Below, in pieces: positions 25,901 through 32,841 of a stretch of DNA of 64,000 nucleotides. The stretch comes from Eublepharis macularius (lineage: Eukaryota > Chordata > Lepidosauria > Squamata > Eublepharidae): NCBI RefSeq assembly GCF_028583425.1, contig NC_072794.1, forward strand, positions 31,679,232 through 31,743,231, written 5' to 3'. Position numbers and translations under genes: made by a program. Each line of letters opens with the position of its first letter. Position 1 is the stretch's first letter. Under the pieces are notes generated by a model. The model had not been told where the DNA came from. It was given only the letters and a program-made list of their open reading frames with translations, and made no database searches.

Positions 25901-28524
25901 GGCACAGATAGGGATTCGGTGGTCTGCATTCAGTGGTCTCCTTACTCAGGTGGGGTCCCTCCCCTTTTGGCTTTTAGAGTTCAATCTGCAGGTAGGTGAC
26001 AAGCGAATGGAAGCAGAAGAGGCCATGCGGAAGCTTCCTCTCATAAGCAGCATGGTCACCAGCGCCAATGAGAAGGCCAGGCGTGCAGAAGAGGCCCTGG
26101 GCACTGCTGTTACTGAAGCAGAGGAGGCCCGAAGAATGGCTGGGGAGGCAAAGGAGATCGCAGAGGGCATTGATCAGGTATGGAAGAATGGAAGAGGTCG
26201 TACGGATGGGAATCCTGGGCATGTGGGAGAGAGAGCTGGGCTGGGCAGCTGCACAGGTTTGGGTTTTTTTGTGAATTTGAACTTGCCTCCTCCATCCTAG
26301 AGGATCAGGTTGGCTAACCGTCTGCTAATTTAGCTCAGTGTCAACTAAAATATATTGTCACTGTCTTCCTAGGTCTGGGCTCAAGTTTGAGTCTTGTTTA
26401 CTCTAATTTTTTTTTTTTGCCTCCCAAGTCGCAGCTGACTTATGGAGACCCCGTAGGGTTTCCAAGGCAAGAGAGGAGCAGACGTGGTTTGCCATTGCCT
26501 TTCTTTGCCTACTGACTCTGGACTTCTTTGGTGGTCTCCCATTCAAGCACTAACCAGGGCCCACCCTACTTAGCTTCCAACATCTGACAAGACTGGGCTA
26601 GCCTGGGCTGTTCAGGTCAGGGCCATTTATACATGTTTACATATGTTCTCCGTGACATCTAGTACCGGTCAGAGTTGAAGATGAGGAGATTTGTTGAGAC
26701 TGTGATTAAAATATAATAACTAAACAGTGCTAACAAAACTACGATTCTGATGAGATCCATCAAAGGAGGATCTTCTCACTTACCGTTACTTGCAATATTT
26801 CTAATGGGATTTTTGTGATTTGTCTAAGTTTTGTTGCCGTTGCTTAGTGGTTTCACAAAAGAAGCAACCCGACTCACTCCTCCAAATACTCATAGTGCCC
26901 ATCTTGATTTCCATCGCTAGGGATCTTCTTGACTCATGAATATTTCCTCCTATAGTTTTGTTGCCTTTACTTCTCTAGGAAATAGGAAGGCTGGCCTGGG
27001 AAGCTAACAGGACAGCAGATGGAGTCTTGGCTCTGGAGAAGGGGATCGTGTCTTTGCAGAGAGAGGCACAGGAAGTGGAAAGCGAATTGCAGAGGAAGGG
27101 GCTGGAGGCTGACCTGGATGCCACCATGGCACAGGAAGTGAGTTTTGTAACTCTTTCTGCCTTTTTATCAAAGGGATCTGGAGAGCCCCCCCCCTAACGT
27201 TTGTGATTGTTGTCCCCTCTCAAGGCTGTTCAGGTATCCCAGAAGGCAAAAGCAGATGCGGTGAGTGCTGGAGGTGCTGTCCAAGGGGTGCTGAGCACCT
27301 TGGAAGATGTTCTTCGGCTGATGGGTAAGGAGGCGAGCTTTATGATTAAAACTACGCAAGGCATTCCTTGACTTCATAAGCAGATTAATCAACTAAAACA
27401 TCCACGGATTAATCAGTAGAAGGTGATTTCAATCCGTGAGGACAAATTTTAATTGGTGAGGCTGAGCATTAAGAGTTGGCTTTTTAAAAAAAGTGTGTTT
27501 GGGGTTTTGTGTGTTGCCATAAGAAATAAAAAAGACAAATTTGTAGCCTTTGTATTGCATCCAGTAGCTCCAAAAAGGCTCCTCTGATGAGGTCTAGGTA
27601 TGTAACTGATGAATGAATTTGATCATATTTAAATACAAATGATGATCAGTTAAATCAGTTTAAAAGACAGTTGATTAAACCTTTTTAAGTCTGACCTGTC
27701 AACAGCTCATTTTCTTCTATTCATTGATTGGCAAAGCACTCAGTGAATGGTTAAGTACTCATGATGTAGAAAGGGCAACATCTGAAATGTAAAATTTCCT
27801 TCGTACAAAATCTTGCATGGATACTCATTTTGCCATATTTGGGTTACAGTTCAGATGAATACGGATCGGGAAACTGCATGGTTGCTATCTAGTGCAAGAG
27901 GGTATGAATAGCTTGACTTCGTGGTCTACTGCACAGCCAAGAATTATGCTAAGACCTTTGGAGTTTCAATCTGGATTCACACCTTAGGGTCCAAACACAA
28001 TGTTGGGAATCCTATGCATAGAGCATAGAATGCATACATGGAATCCAATCTGAATCAAGGGCCTGGGGGTGAAGCTTTCTCTCTTTGCCATTTTCCTGAC
28101 ATAGAATCTGTTGGGATAATAATAGCAGTCCAGTATACGGTGTCTATGTGTTTGCCCCAGTGAAGCAAATAGCAATTCCATGGAACTTTTGAGTTCGGGA
28201 AAACAACACAGGTTTACAACTTCAGATTTACTTACAGGTTGTCCTCTCCCCTCCCCATTGTCATTTCATACAGATCAGCCTGAGGCTGTGGACGAGGAAG
28301 GTGTGGCCATACTTGAAATGAACCTTGATAAGGCCAGAAAAAGAAATCACCAGTTGAAAGAACTGATGTTACAGCTGGAGGAAACAGCCAGCCGTCAAAA
28401 ACTTCGGGTCCAGACGCTAGAAAGGAGCATCACAGAGATTCTTGCAGATATCAAAAACCTGGAGGAGATCCGTGATAATCTCCCCACAAAGTGCTACAAC
28501 ATACAACCAATTGAGAGACCCTGA
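2488..28524 (+). CDS. LAMC2: Laminin subunit gamma-2, 3' portion of gene (18 coding exons)
   Basis: This gene encodes the gamma-2 chain of laminin-332, a secreted trimer with alpha-3 and beta-3 that links epithelial cells to the basement membrane. Eighteen exons read on the + strand: 2488-2607, 4698-4887, 6304-6413, 8190-8411, 9718-9900, 10164-10367, 12677-12813, 15282-15438, 17104-17309, 17526-17605, 19680-19817, 20991-21135, 23360-23509, 24359-24473, 25978-26177, 26979-27137, 27225-27324, 28274-28524. Every phase matches, giving 954 codons plus stop with no frame break. Domains in order are laminin IV-A (first three exons and the start of the fourth), LE modules (to 12813) and a long coiled coil (from 12780 to the end). 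The laminin IV-A motif [11 protein letters not shown] and the C-terminal NLPTKCYN motif identify the gene. Human LAMC2 has 23 exons, so these are probably exons 6-23; the signal peptide and first LE modules lie upstream. One intron uses a GC donor and one LE module is shortened. Confidence 0.97.
3074..3288 (+). repeat. tRNA-derived SINE (squamate type)
   Basis: It starts GAGAGCCAGTATGGCAGTGT, has a B-box-like GGTCTGATCCC, then the shared body GCTGGGTGACCTCGGACCAG and CACAGGGTTGTC. The tail GGAGAGAAAGGCAAGGCATAA resembles the 3' end of other copies in this window. Confidence 0.75.
3402..4004. mobile_element. Non-autonomous DNA transposon, 603 bp, inverted ends, 3-bp duplication
   Basis: The ends GGCCATCGTCACACGG and TGTGTGACGATGGCC are inverted copies. 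AGT flanks both sides (3399-3401 and 4005-4007). No transposase reading frame is present inside, so it is a deletion derivative or MITE. The superfamily is uncertain; a 3-bp duplication would fit PIF/Harbinger. Confidence 0.65.
4698..4887 (+). CDS. LAMC2: LAMC2 exon: laminin IV-A domain core
   Basis: The acceptor is TTGTAG and the donor GTAAAA. The exon reads [20 protein letters not shown] followed by [11 protein letters not shown], the most conserved strands of the laminin IV-A fold. It ends two bases into an Arg codon that the next exon completes. Confidence 0.96.
5212..5416. mobile_element. Penelope-like head-to-head unit with hammerhead-type cores
   Basis: Two copies of one unit meet head to head at about 5287. 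The outer sequences are TTAAGACTAACCAACTTTAT and its inverse. The right arm continues into CTACAGACTAACACGGCTAA. The + strand carries CTGACGA (5289), a stem-loop, GAAA, then AGC-TTAT-GCT and A, the layout of a minimal hammerhead ribozyme as reported in Penelope-like retroelements. The left arm carries the same on the - strand with a slightly altered core. Confidence 0.7.
5993..6193. mobile_element. Foldback MITE, 201 bp, TTA target duplication
   Basis: The ends GAGCCAAGCTACAAGTGATG and the inverse of GGGCCAACCTACAAGTGATG enclose long arms containing GCAAGTGAACAGACT. TTA flanks both sides (5990-5992, 6194-6196). The first 20 bases are like those of the GAGCGGAACTACAAGTGAC family, but the interior is different, so this is a related subfamily. 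Confidence 0.8.
6304..6413 (+). CDS. LAMC2: LAMC2 exon: laminin IV-A domain
   Basis: The acceptor is ATGCAG and the donor GTGAGT. It encodes NNNWSPQL and [12 protein letters not shown]. The NLT is an N-glycosylation sequon also present in human gamma-2. It ends one base into a Ser codon. Confidence 0.95.
6571..7530 (-). mobile_element. Penelope-like retroelement fragment with GIY-YIG endonuclease
   Basis: On the - strand, 7290-7150 encodes [20 protein letters not shown] then [15 protein letters not shown]. The following open stretch to 6764 reads [12 protein letters not shown] and [15 protein letters not shown]. This is the GIY-YIG endonuclease domain that follows the reverse transcriptase in Penelope-like elements. 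Upstream (7530-7300) is the linker, with [14 protein letters not shown]. The 3' part ends near 6571 with GTCGAAGGCTTTCACGGCCG. The reverse transcriptase is missing, so the copy is 5'-truncated. Confidence 0.85.
8190..8411 (+). CDS. LAMC2: LAMC2 exon: end of laminin IV-A and following LE module
   Basis: The acceptor is GTTCAG and the donor GTAAGA. It begins [15 protein letters not shown], closing the laminin IV-A domain, then passes into cysteine-rich LE sequence: [16 protein letters not shown] and [14 protein letters not shown]. All these cysteines line up with human gamma-2. Confidence 0.96.
8726..8920 (-). repeat. tRNA-derived SINE, minus orientation, truncated head
   Basis: Read on the - strand, a B-box-like AGATTCAAATCCCC lies near the head, followed by a body with repeated TCTAATCTGCCTCTC-type sequence and an AT-rich tail. 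The A-box end is lost. Confidence 0.5.
9718..9900 (+). CDS. LAMC2: LAMC2 exon: LE modules with the conserved BMP-1 processing site
   Basis: The acceptor is TCCAG after a long T-rich tract and the donor is GTAATG. The exon opens with GDCYSGDEN. In human gamma-2 this is where BMP-1/tolloid proteinases cut, between Gly and Asp (bases 9734/9735 here), to release the short arm. It continues SCQPCPC and IVCNKCPPG. One cysteine of the human CADC motif is Ser in this sequence (SSAC). Confidence 0.95.
10164..10367 (+). CDS. LAMC2: LAMC2 exon: LE modules, one of them shortened
   Basis: The acceptor is TTCCTAG and the donor GTACAC. It reads [17 protein letters not shown], then [18 protein letters not shown] running straight into KDGFFGNP. 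Human gamma-2 has about 13 more residues at this junction, including two more cysteines. The reading frame stays open and the splice phases fit, so this is an in-frame loss, not a splice misreading. Confidence 0.94.
10974..11434. mobile_element. Foldback DNA transposon, about 460 bp
   Basis: The left end GGGTCACTTTAGATGTTACT is matched by the inverse of the right end (GGATCACTATAGATGTTACT). The arms continue through CGGAGCCAACCCGTGC/ATGGAGCCAACCTGTGC to a GCTGCTGCTG centre. The arms are about 150-200 bp and diverged by roughly a tenth or more. The open frames inside are by-products of the palindrome. Confidence 0.7.
11763..11985. mobile_element. Penelope-like head-to-head unit with two hammerhead-type cores
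   Basis: Left arm 11774-11851 and right arm 11862-11938 are inverted copies of one unit meeting at about 11856. The + strand has CTGAAGA (11862), a stem GAGAA/TTCTC, GAAA, then AGC-TTAT-GCT-A. The - strand of the left arm has the same core, CTGAAGA to AGCTTATGC. The right end continues ACAGACTAACACGGCTAACT. Confidence 0.75.
12677..12813 (+). CDS. LAMC2: LAMC2 exon: last LE module and entry to coiled coil
   Basis: The acceptor is GTGCAG and the donor GTAAGC. It encodes [20 protein letters not shown] and ends [11 protein letters not shown]. The paired cysteines of the CPAC motif mark the top of the coiled coil, where gamma-2 joins alpha-3 and beta-3. It ends in phase 0. Confidence 0.96.
13901..13950 (+). 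repeat. (GT)25 microsatellite
   Basis: An uninterrupted GT dinucleotide run of about 50 bp in a LAMC2 intron. Confidence 0.98.
14800..15020 (-). repeat. tRNA-derived SINE, minus orientation
   Basis: On the - strand it begins near GAGGGCATGGCTCAGTGGAA (A box) and has GACTCAAGTTCAATCCCTGG (B box), followed by GCATCTCCAGTTAGC and the body GATCTTGACCTGAGATC. The same family occurs at 25776, 32917, 43113 and 50498. Confidence 0.75.
15282..15438 (+). CDS. LAMC2: LAMC2 exon: coiled-coil domain
   Basis: The acceptor is TTCCAG and the donor GTAAAT. It reads [17 protein letters not shown] with heptad spacing of Leu/Val, then an acidic helical stretch ending EAQTLQ. It ends one base into an Ala codon. 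Confidence 0.95.
15715..15900 (+). repeat. tRNA-SINE body, 5'-truncated
   Basis: GACCTGGGTTTGAATGCCCA (B-box-like), GGGTGACCTTGGGCCAGGCA and a tail with CGGATATAAATGTCTAAATA match the other copies of this SINE in the window. Confidence 0.65.
16422..16620. repeat. Common unnamed about 200-bp interspersed repeat
   Basis: The core TGCACCCTCCAAAGCAGCCA plus CTCTGTTGTAATCAATCAGT is shared with copies at 976-1110, 1695-2155 (interrupted), 18064-18265, 40036-40256 (inverted), 46912-47110, 58110-58360 and 59595-59845. The ends read GGTTGCCAACT and CTTGGCAACC or variants. I cannot assign a class; there is no coding sequence and no poly(A). Confidence 0.6.
16775..16872. repeat. Perfect 42-bp inverted repeat with 14-bp loop
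   Basis: Arms 16775-16816 and 16831-16872 are exact reverse complements. The loop is TACGAACAAATATT or close to it. Short direct repeats with CCAAC-TCTCTTTCC lie outside at 16713 and 16877. It sits in a LAMC2 intron about 230 bp before exon 17104. Confidence 0.95.
17104..17309 (+). CDS. LAMC2: LAMC2 exon: coiled-coil domain, followed by a GC donor
   Basis: A strong pyrimidine tract precedes the CTCAAG acceptor. The exon encodes [20 protein letters not shown] and ends AQLGGM. Only a donor read as GC (ATG followed by GCAAGT) keeps the phase needed by the next exon; the GT four bases downstream would break the frame. This is therefore a GC-AG intron (17310-17525, 216 bp). Confidence 0.92.
17526..17605 (+). 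CDS. LAMC2: LAMC2 exon: coiled-coil domain
   Basis: This short 80-bp exon has acceptor GCTTAG and donor GTGAGT. It reads [10 protein letters not shown] then [10 protein letters not shown], matching human NIPASDHYVG and LAQEATRLAE. It ends two bases into a Ser codon. Confidence 0.93.
19680..19817 (+). CDS. LAMC2: LAMC2 exon: coiled-coil domain
   Basis: The acceptor is TTTCAG and the donor GTATGC. It encodes [20 protein letters not shown] and then [18 protein letters not shown], where human has a Gly/Ser-rich interruption of the helix (GVGSGSGSP). It ends two bases into a Lys codon. Confidence 0.94.
20088..20110 (+). other. G-quadruplex-type run
   Basis: Four G tracts (5, 6, 6 and 3 G) are separated by single bases on the LAMC2 sense strand. 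Tracts this tight are expected to fold as a very stable quadruplex in RNA or DNA. Confidence 0.75.
20422..20690 (+). repeat. Full-length tRNA-derived squamate SINE
   Basis: It begins GAGAGCCAGTTTGGTGTAGT with A box TGTAGTGGTTAAGAGC and B box GCTTTGATTCCCC. Next come the GTTGCTGGGCGACCTTGGGT and CTCACAGGGTGTTTTGTTGT bodies, then a (GAT)n tail. This arrangement is that of the Sauria-type SINEs common in squamates. Confidence 0.85.
20991..21135 (+). CDS. LAMC2: LAMC2 exon: coiled-coil domain
   Basis: The acceptor is TTTCAG and the donor GTAAAA. It reads [16 protein letters not shown] and ends TSIFQ, equivalent to human DQSFQ. It ends in phase 0. Confidence 0.95.
21620..22080 (+). repeat. Unassigned repeat resembling a terminal promoter/poly(A) cassette
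   Basis: It holds an ATTGG box, a TATA-like GTATAAGC and AATAAATAAAG in promoter-to-poly(A) order over about 250 bp. That order is typical of solo LTRs, but no matching ends or flanking duplication could be fixed. If it is an LTR it is an old solo fossil without internal genes. Confidence 0.3.
22806..23280 (+). repeat. LINE 3'-end remnant (L2/CR1 type)
   Basis: It contains TCTGGAATCCTCTCCCCAAT, a segment of the degenerate C-terminal LINE frame, then the AT-rich 3' region and CAGAAAGGCAGGGTATAAAC. The same order occurs in the longer LINE at 62.5-63.3 kb. It is too decayed to translate far. Confidence 0.5.
23360..23509 (+). CDS. LAMC2: LAMC2 exon: coiled-coil domain
   Basis: The acceptor is TCTTAG and the donor GTAAAG. 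It is exactly 50 codons, in phase 0 at both ends. [20 protein letters not shown] matches human EEAKRIKQKADSLSTLV. Confidence 0.96.
24359..24473 (+). CDS. LAMC2: LAMC2 exon: coiled-coil domain
   Basis: The acceptor is TTGCAG and the donor [26 protein letters not shown] is nearly identical to the human segment and ends ILKNLR. It ends one base into a Glu codon. Confidence 0.96.
24625..24800. mobile_element. Penelope-like foldback, degenerate
   Basis: ACAGCAGGATTGGAGTCCAG and AAATCCTGCTGTG face each other around two TAAGCTTTCAAGAG-like segments. The hammerhead core is no longer recognisable. Confidence 0.55.
25776..25890 (+). repeat. tRNA-derived SINE
   Basis: A box TGGCTCAGTGATAGAACAT and B box AGGTTGAGTAGA (degenerate) are followed by GTCTGATTCAGTATAAGGCA. 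It lies about 90 bp before LAMC2 exon 25978. Confidence 0.75.
25978..26177 (+). CDS. LAMC2: LAMC2 exon: coiled-coil domain
   Basis: The acceptor is TTTTAG and the donor GTATGG. It encodes [20 protein letters not shown], matching human [20 protein letters not shown], then an Ala/Glu-rich helix ending AEGIDQ. Confidence 0.96.
26409..26640 (-). repeat. 5S rRNA-derived SINE, minus orientation
   Basis: GTGGTCTCCCATTCAAGCAC and ACTTAGCTTCCAACATCTGA are the reverse complement of the 3' half of 5S rRNA (GATGGGAGAC, GGAAGCTAAG). The body TCGCAGCTGACTTATGGAGA and GTGGTTTGCCATTGCC is the SINE tail. Confidence 0.8.
26979..27137 (+). CDS. LAMC2: LAMC2 exon: coiled-coil domain
   Basis: The acceptor is CTCTAG and the donor GTGAGT. 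It is 53 codons in phase 0. [20 protein letters not shown] matches human [20 protein letters not shown]; the NRT sequon sits where human has NVT. The following intron is only 87 bp. Confidence 0.95.
27225..27324 (+). CDS. LAMC2: LAMC2 exon: coiled-coil domain
   Basis: The acceptor is CTCAAG and the donor [26 protein letters not shown] and VLRLM correspond to human VQMVITEAQKVDTRAKNAG and LLHLM. It ends one base into an Asp codon. Confidence 0.94.
28274..28524 (+). CDS. LAMC2: LAMC2 last coding exon with C-terminal integrin-recognition tail
   Basis: The acceptor is ATACAG. It encodes [18 protein letters not shown] through [20 protein letters not shown] and ends PIERP before a TGA at 28522-28524. 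The Cys in TKCYN matches the residue that makes the C-terminal disulfide with the beta chain. The third residue from the end is Glu, as in human gamma-2 (EQQ) and gamma-1 (EKP); that Glu is needed for integrin binding by laminins. Confidence 0.97.
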
Positions 28525-29665
28525 AGACTCTGAGGGCAGGATGATATGTATTCTGTTCATTCGGTCTTGGACACAATATTAGGGTTAGGCCAATGGTTTG
28601 GGGTTATAGAAGAGATCCAGGCCTCCTAGAGACTAGCTGTATGCAGCTCTGCTGAACAGATTCTCTTCAGGCTTGGATAACAATTGCCTCATTGTGGGTG
28701 GCAATGTAACCATGCCTCCAACATTGGAAAAGTAGCTATTCCAGATGTCCTATGTTGGGGTGCAGGAAAGAGGACCAGGCTGCCGGATGAAGAAGCTGAC
28801 CATGAACAGCTTGGCATGCAAGAGGCACGGCGTACAAGAGACTGTATTACTCAAAAATATACCAGCAGACTGTGCCTTGCTCATTGTGTGGATGTGTCCA
28901 AAGTCTGTAGCGAACAGCTGGACCTTGAAACCTTCCCCACCGTATTCTTTCAGGTTATCCCAGCCTTATTTAATGTAACAAGAGGGAAGTCATACTCTTT
29001 TAAATTAATTGTGCTCAGTTATCTATCATTACCCTAGAAGGTCCTTCACTTTCATGTCTCCCTCCGTCACTTTTCCATCAGGGCCAGCAGCTTTCATCAC
29101 CCCAGCAACTTAGGGCCAAACTAGCCGTTGCAGTGTCTAAGGGTATTTTTGAGCTGAACTCACTCATTTAAAAATGCTGCATGCGCCCGATCCTCATCAG
29201 GCCTTTAGCGTGGCAGGATCCACTCTTGTTCCCCTCTCCAGTGCTTTTTCAAGCGCCCAAACAGCTGGCAATTGAAAAGGGGTGACAGCGGGGCAGGGGA
29301 CAAGATCACCCGGTCCCTGCCGTGCTGGAGGCCCAATCAAAATTGGTCCTGGTGGTATTTTTAAAGGGCAGAGTTCAGCTCTAAAATCCAATTGGCTCAA
29401 TTCAGCTGTCCATCTTAAGGACAAAGCATTATTTGCCACCAGGATCGGTAATGGTAAAAGGGGAATGGGGTATCTAGCTGCTGGGATCTTCTTCAAAACT
29501 TCATCTGACCCTTGAGTGGATCAGTCATCCTTGGCTACAGCAAACGGATCTAGAAGAGATTATTCTAGTTTGGTATAATACTGCAAAAAGAAAACAATGT
29601 CCAATAATGGCTTACACTGAGTTACACTATCATTCCTAGATCAATAAAGATTAGCAGCTTCTTGC
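28525..29665 (+). other. LAMC2: LAMC2 3' untranslated region (3' limit inferred)
   Basis: About 1.1 kb follows the LAMC2 stop without a recognisable repeat. The first clear polyadenylation signal on this strand is AATAAA at 29643-29648, so the transcript probably ends about 15-30 bases later. The end is inferred; no cleavage site can be seen directly. Confidence 0.55.
29643..29648 (+). terminator. LAMC2: Candidate LAMC2 poly(A) signal AATAAA
   Basis: This is the canonical hexamer and the first one I see after the LAMC2 stop. It lies about 580 bp from the convergent NMNAT2 signal on the other strand. Confidence 0.5.
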
Positions 29666-29858
29666 CGAGGCTTGGGCAGAGGTCTTTCCCAGCCCTAAGA
29701 CACTGGGAGCAGAGGATGCTACTAGGATTGGACCTGTGACCTGTTAATCCACTATGGCAACATTCATATGTATTAGAGTTAATACATTGACGGACACTAT
29801 GACACTTGGAGGAAGTGATGGTCTGTTTCCACAGCGATTGTCCAGCTGAGCACTCTCA

Positions 29859-30092
29859 GAGCGGAACTACAAGTGACAAAAGGCACAGGTTGGACACTTG
29901 TCAGCTTCCCTCAAGTTTTGATGGGAAATGTGGGCGTCTTGGTCTTGCAGCTTGGCTCTCTGACTGCTGTCCAATGGACTTTTCAACTGTCACTTGTCCA
30001 ACATTCCGCCAAGCTGCCTACATTTCCCATCAAAATTGGAGGGAAGCTGTCAAGTGTCCAACCTGTGCCTTTTGTCACTTGTAGTTCCGCTC
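29859..30092. mobile_element. Foldback MITE, 234 bp, TCA target duplication
   Basis: The ends GAGCGGAACTACAAGTGAC and its inverse enclose near-palindromic arms with CTTGTCAGCTTCCCTCAAG and GATGGGAAATGT. TCA flanks both sides. It lies in the short gap between the LAMC2 and NMNAT2 poly(A) signals. Confidence 0.9.
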
Positions 30093-30209
30093 TCATTCTG
30101 TTTCCACGCTACCCTTGCGATGGAAGGACTAGAAAGTAGTTGTTATGGCTCAAGTCACACAGAAAGAGCTTCTAGCCCAGAAGTAACAAAAGTGAAGGTC
30201 AACACAAAT

Positions 30210-32738
30210 CATATTAGCATAATTTTTCTTTATTAACATTATCTTTAAACGCTTTGCCAGTTTTGAATATTTTTGTCTTTTTTTTTGGTCCACGACCACT
30301 TTAGCCACAATGATCTGTTCTCCATGAATATCTGACATCTTCAAATATGTTTCTCCCCTTTTTATTATTATTTTTTTAAAATAAAACAAATACTATGGTT
30401 TAAAACTGCAAGTTCAGTGACAGAAAATAAATGTCTTCCTCCCTGTGCAGCTAAACCCCAATTCCTGTGGAGGTCAGAGGTTGATGCTTTCTCCGACCAT
30501 TTCCACACCAAACCCACCAGCCCCCTCCCCCATTTATGCTACACCCCGTCCCCTTCCCACCCTCCCCCCAAACATAAGCATAACTGAGCACGTGAAGGCA
30601 AAAAAGAAGACTAATTAAGACATTATTTACATCATCTGTACCACAATGCTATGTTCCTAAGGCATGCTGTCCTAAACTGGATGAAATTGGAAAGTGGCCT
30701 GCTCACTGATCTTGTGGCATTTATTCGTTCCGTTTCTCTCCTTTGCTATCCTTGTTCCTGGTTCCCAATGCAAACTGTCATTTGAGCCTTTTGTTGTTGT
30801 TGGAAGGCCATGGTTACTCTCTCAGCACACACACTCCTACATGATGTCTGTGCTACCTATGCCCATCACCACACTGAATACGTTGTTGGTCCTGGTGTCA
30901 GGATGTACAGGGGATTCCAGCAAGAGGCTGAAGCTCATCTTGGATAACAGAGGCTTGTGTATGTGAGAGAGAGACCGAAAGAGTGCACTTCAGGACAGTA
31001 GTTGATATGCGCAACAGGACAGCGAAAGAGCTATCTACCTAAAGACATGGAGAATATATTAAGCCCTCCACAAGTAGAAATTTTTTTTCATCAAAGAGAC
31101 TGTCGCTTTTTGTACACCTGCCTCTGACAGTAGTGAATTTCTAGGAGTACTGAATGCATTGGGTGTGTCCTGCAGAACCAGATGGTGGTACAAGCGAGGG
31201 GGAGCCATCCCTGCGTCTTGATTACCACACTGTTCTCTATTTTCCATGTGCTCGTTCTGATAACTATTGCCTGCCCCTAGGCTCTGGTACTGGGCAAAAA
31301 GAACACTCCGTGCAAAGAGTGAGAGAGATTCCAAATACAGTGTTTCTCCCGAGCATCCCCAGATGACTGTCAGCAAACACTCAAGATGGTTTTGGCTATC
31401 TGAACTTGCTATTTGCCACCTCTGGGTTCTCTCACTAGCTCCAACATGGCAATAACTGACTGCCGCCCTTTGAAATCGTGGAACTGCTCTGGGTCTCATG
31501 TAATTGTGGGAATCTCCCCACCCCACCCCTGCCCCATCTTGTAAGAACAACTGGGAGGGAAATGTTCTCTTGCTTAGGCAAGACTTAAGGAACAACGTTT
31601 TCTGGAAATGCGTTTATTTATGGGGAAACTAGCACACACCCCTGTGTGTGTGGTACCAGGTACTGTTCCTCACAAGAGGATGGGTGGATGGTAACAGCAG
31701 GTAATTGCAAATTCCTCCAGCCTGGCCTGAGCTAGCAAAACTAGCAAGGGTACAGCGGACAAAACAAGTGGTGGAACTCCAAAATGAGTTGATGGTCACA
31801 AAGAGAGGCTTTAAGTCAAGGAAGGGGGAGGGTCAGCCAATCCAGGGCCAGATCAAGAGGAATGATTTGGGTCAATGAGATGATCGCATCACCCTAAGAG
31901 GAAATGCTCAATAACTATTCCTCCCTCCCCACCCAAAAAAGAGTGCTCCCTTTTTAAAAGGTTCCAGAGCACTGTGGAAAACCCCCATTTAAAATCCACC
32001 CTCCCCTTAAAACTAGTATCTATTTACAACCAGAACAATAACCTACGTAAGAAACAAGGCTACTTTCTGCCCTTCTTACATCTTTCTCCACTAGAACCCC
32101 CCCCCCTTATTTATTTTTTGCTTCAGATACCAGTGTCCAGAATCTGGGCTGCTTCATCTAAAAAAATCAAGGCTAAATTCTTCCACGGCTGAGCTAAAAA
32201 GTCTGGGCACTGTACCAAGCGGGTTAGACTCTCCTTCTGCCAATTGCATTCTATTTTAAACAGAGCAAATCACAATAATAAAAGGCAAGAAAGAGGGGGT
32301 GGGGTAAGCGCTGAAAATAAAAAGACCCAATGAGATTTAGTTAGTTTATGCATTATGAGACAGGAAAAACGAACAACCTTCCTGGCTCCCAAGGCATGCT
32401 GGGAAGGTGGACAGTGTTACTTCCCCAAAAGCATGCTGGGAAGGTACACACCAAAGCCGCCCCCTCTAGGCACATGGTACCTGTTTCTGGTTTCCCTCCC
32501 AAGGACAGGGAAAAGGGGATTGCTGACTGGGTATTCATTTGTTTGGCTGTTGTACGCTACGCTTCCCTGTGTGGGACAGGGGAGGGGAGAGAAACAGGAC
32601 GTCAGAGTCAGAGCAGAAAAAGGCAGATGCACGCAAGAGGCAGTTTGAATGAAAAAGAGAGAAAGTTGTGTGATGAACAGCTTCAGGAAAGTGGAGCGGT
32701 AGAGCTGCCTCAGTGCGATGCCAAGGAAGGGAGGGGGG
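30210..32738 (-). other. NMNAT2: NMNAT2 3' untranslated region (limit inferred)
   Basis: About 2.5 kb separates the NMNAT2 stop from the likely poly(A) signal AATAAA on the - strand (complement of 30229-30234). I see no SINE, Penelope-like or foldback copies in this stretch, in contrast with the introns either side. That absence is what one expects of a long conserved brain-mRNA 3' UTR. An earlier AATAAA complement near 30361-30366 could serve as an alternative site. The end is inferred. Confidence 0.6.
30229..30234 (-). terminator. NMNAT2: Candidate NMNAT2 poly(A) signal
   Basis: TTTATT on the + strand is AATAAA on the - strand. It is the most distal candidate before the foldback element at 29859-30092, in an AT-rich, repeat-free block. 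Confidence 0.45.
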
Positions 32739-32841
32739 CTAACCAGAGGCATTCAGGTACAGCTGGCTCTTGAGAATGTAGTCGATGACTGGTTGAGACA
32801 GATAATCCACAACATGTCCGTCACCGTGTTGAAGAGCCAGT
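32739..32841 (-). CDS. NMNAT2: NMNAT2 last coding exon
   Basis: On the - strand the acceptor is TTGCAG. It reads [20 protein letters not shown] then [13 protein letters not shown] and a TAG whose complement is 32739-32741. Human ends LYINASG, one residue different. Confidence 0.97.

Noticed and set aside
31059-31595. 178-codon - strand frame in the NMNAT2 3' UTR
   Set aside because: It lies within the predicted 3' UTR, has no recognisable domain, and its composition looks like chance.
32348-32773. 141-codon + strand frame antisense to the NMNAT2 end
   Set aside because: It overlaps the last NMNAT2 exon on the other strand and the 3' UTR; not protein-like.
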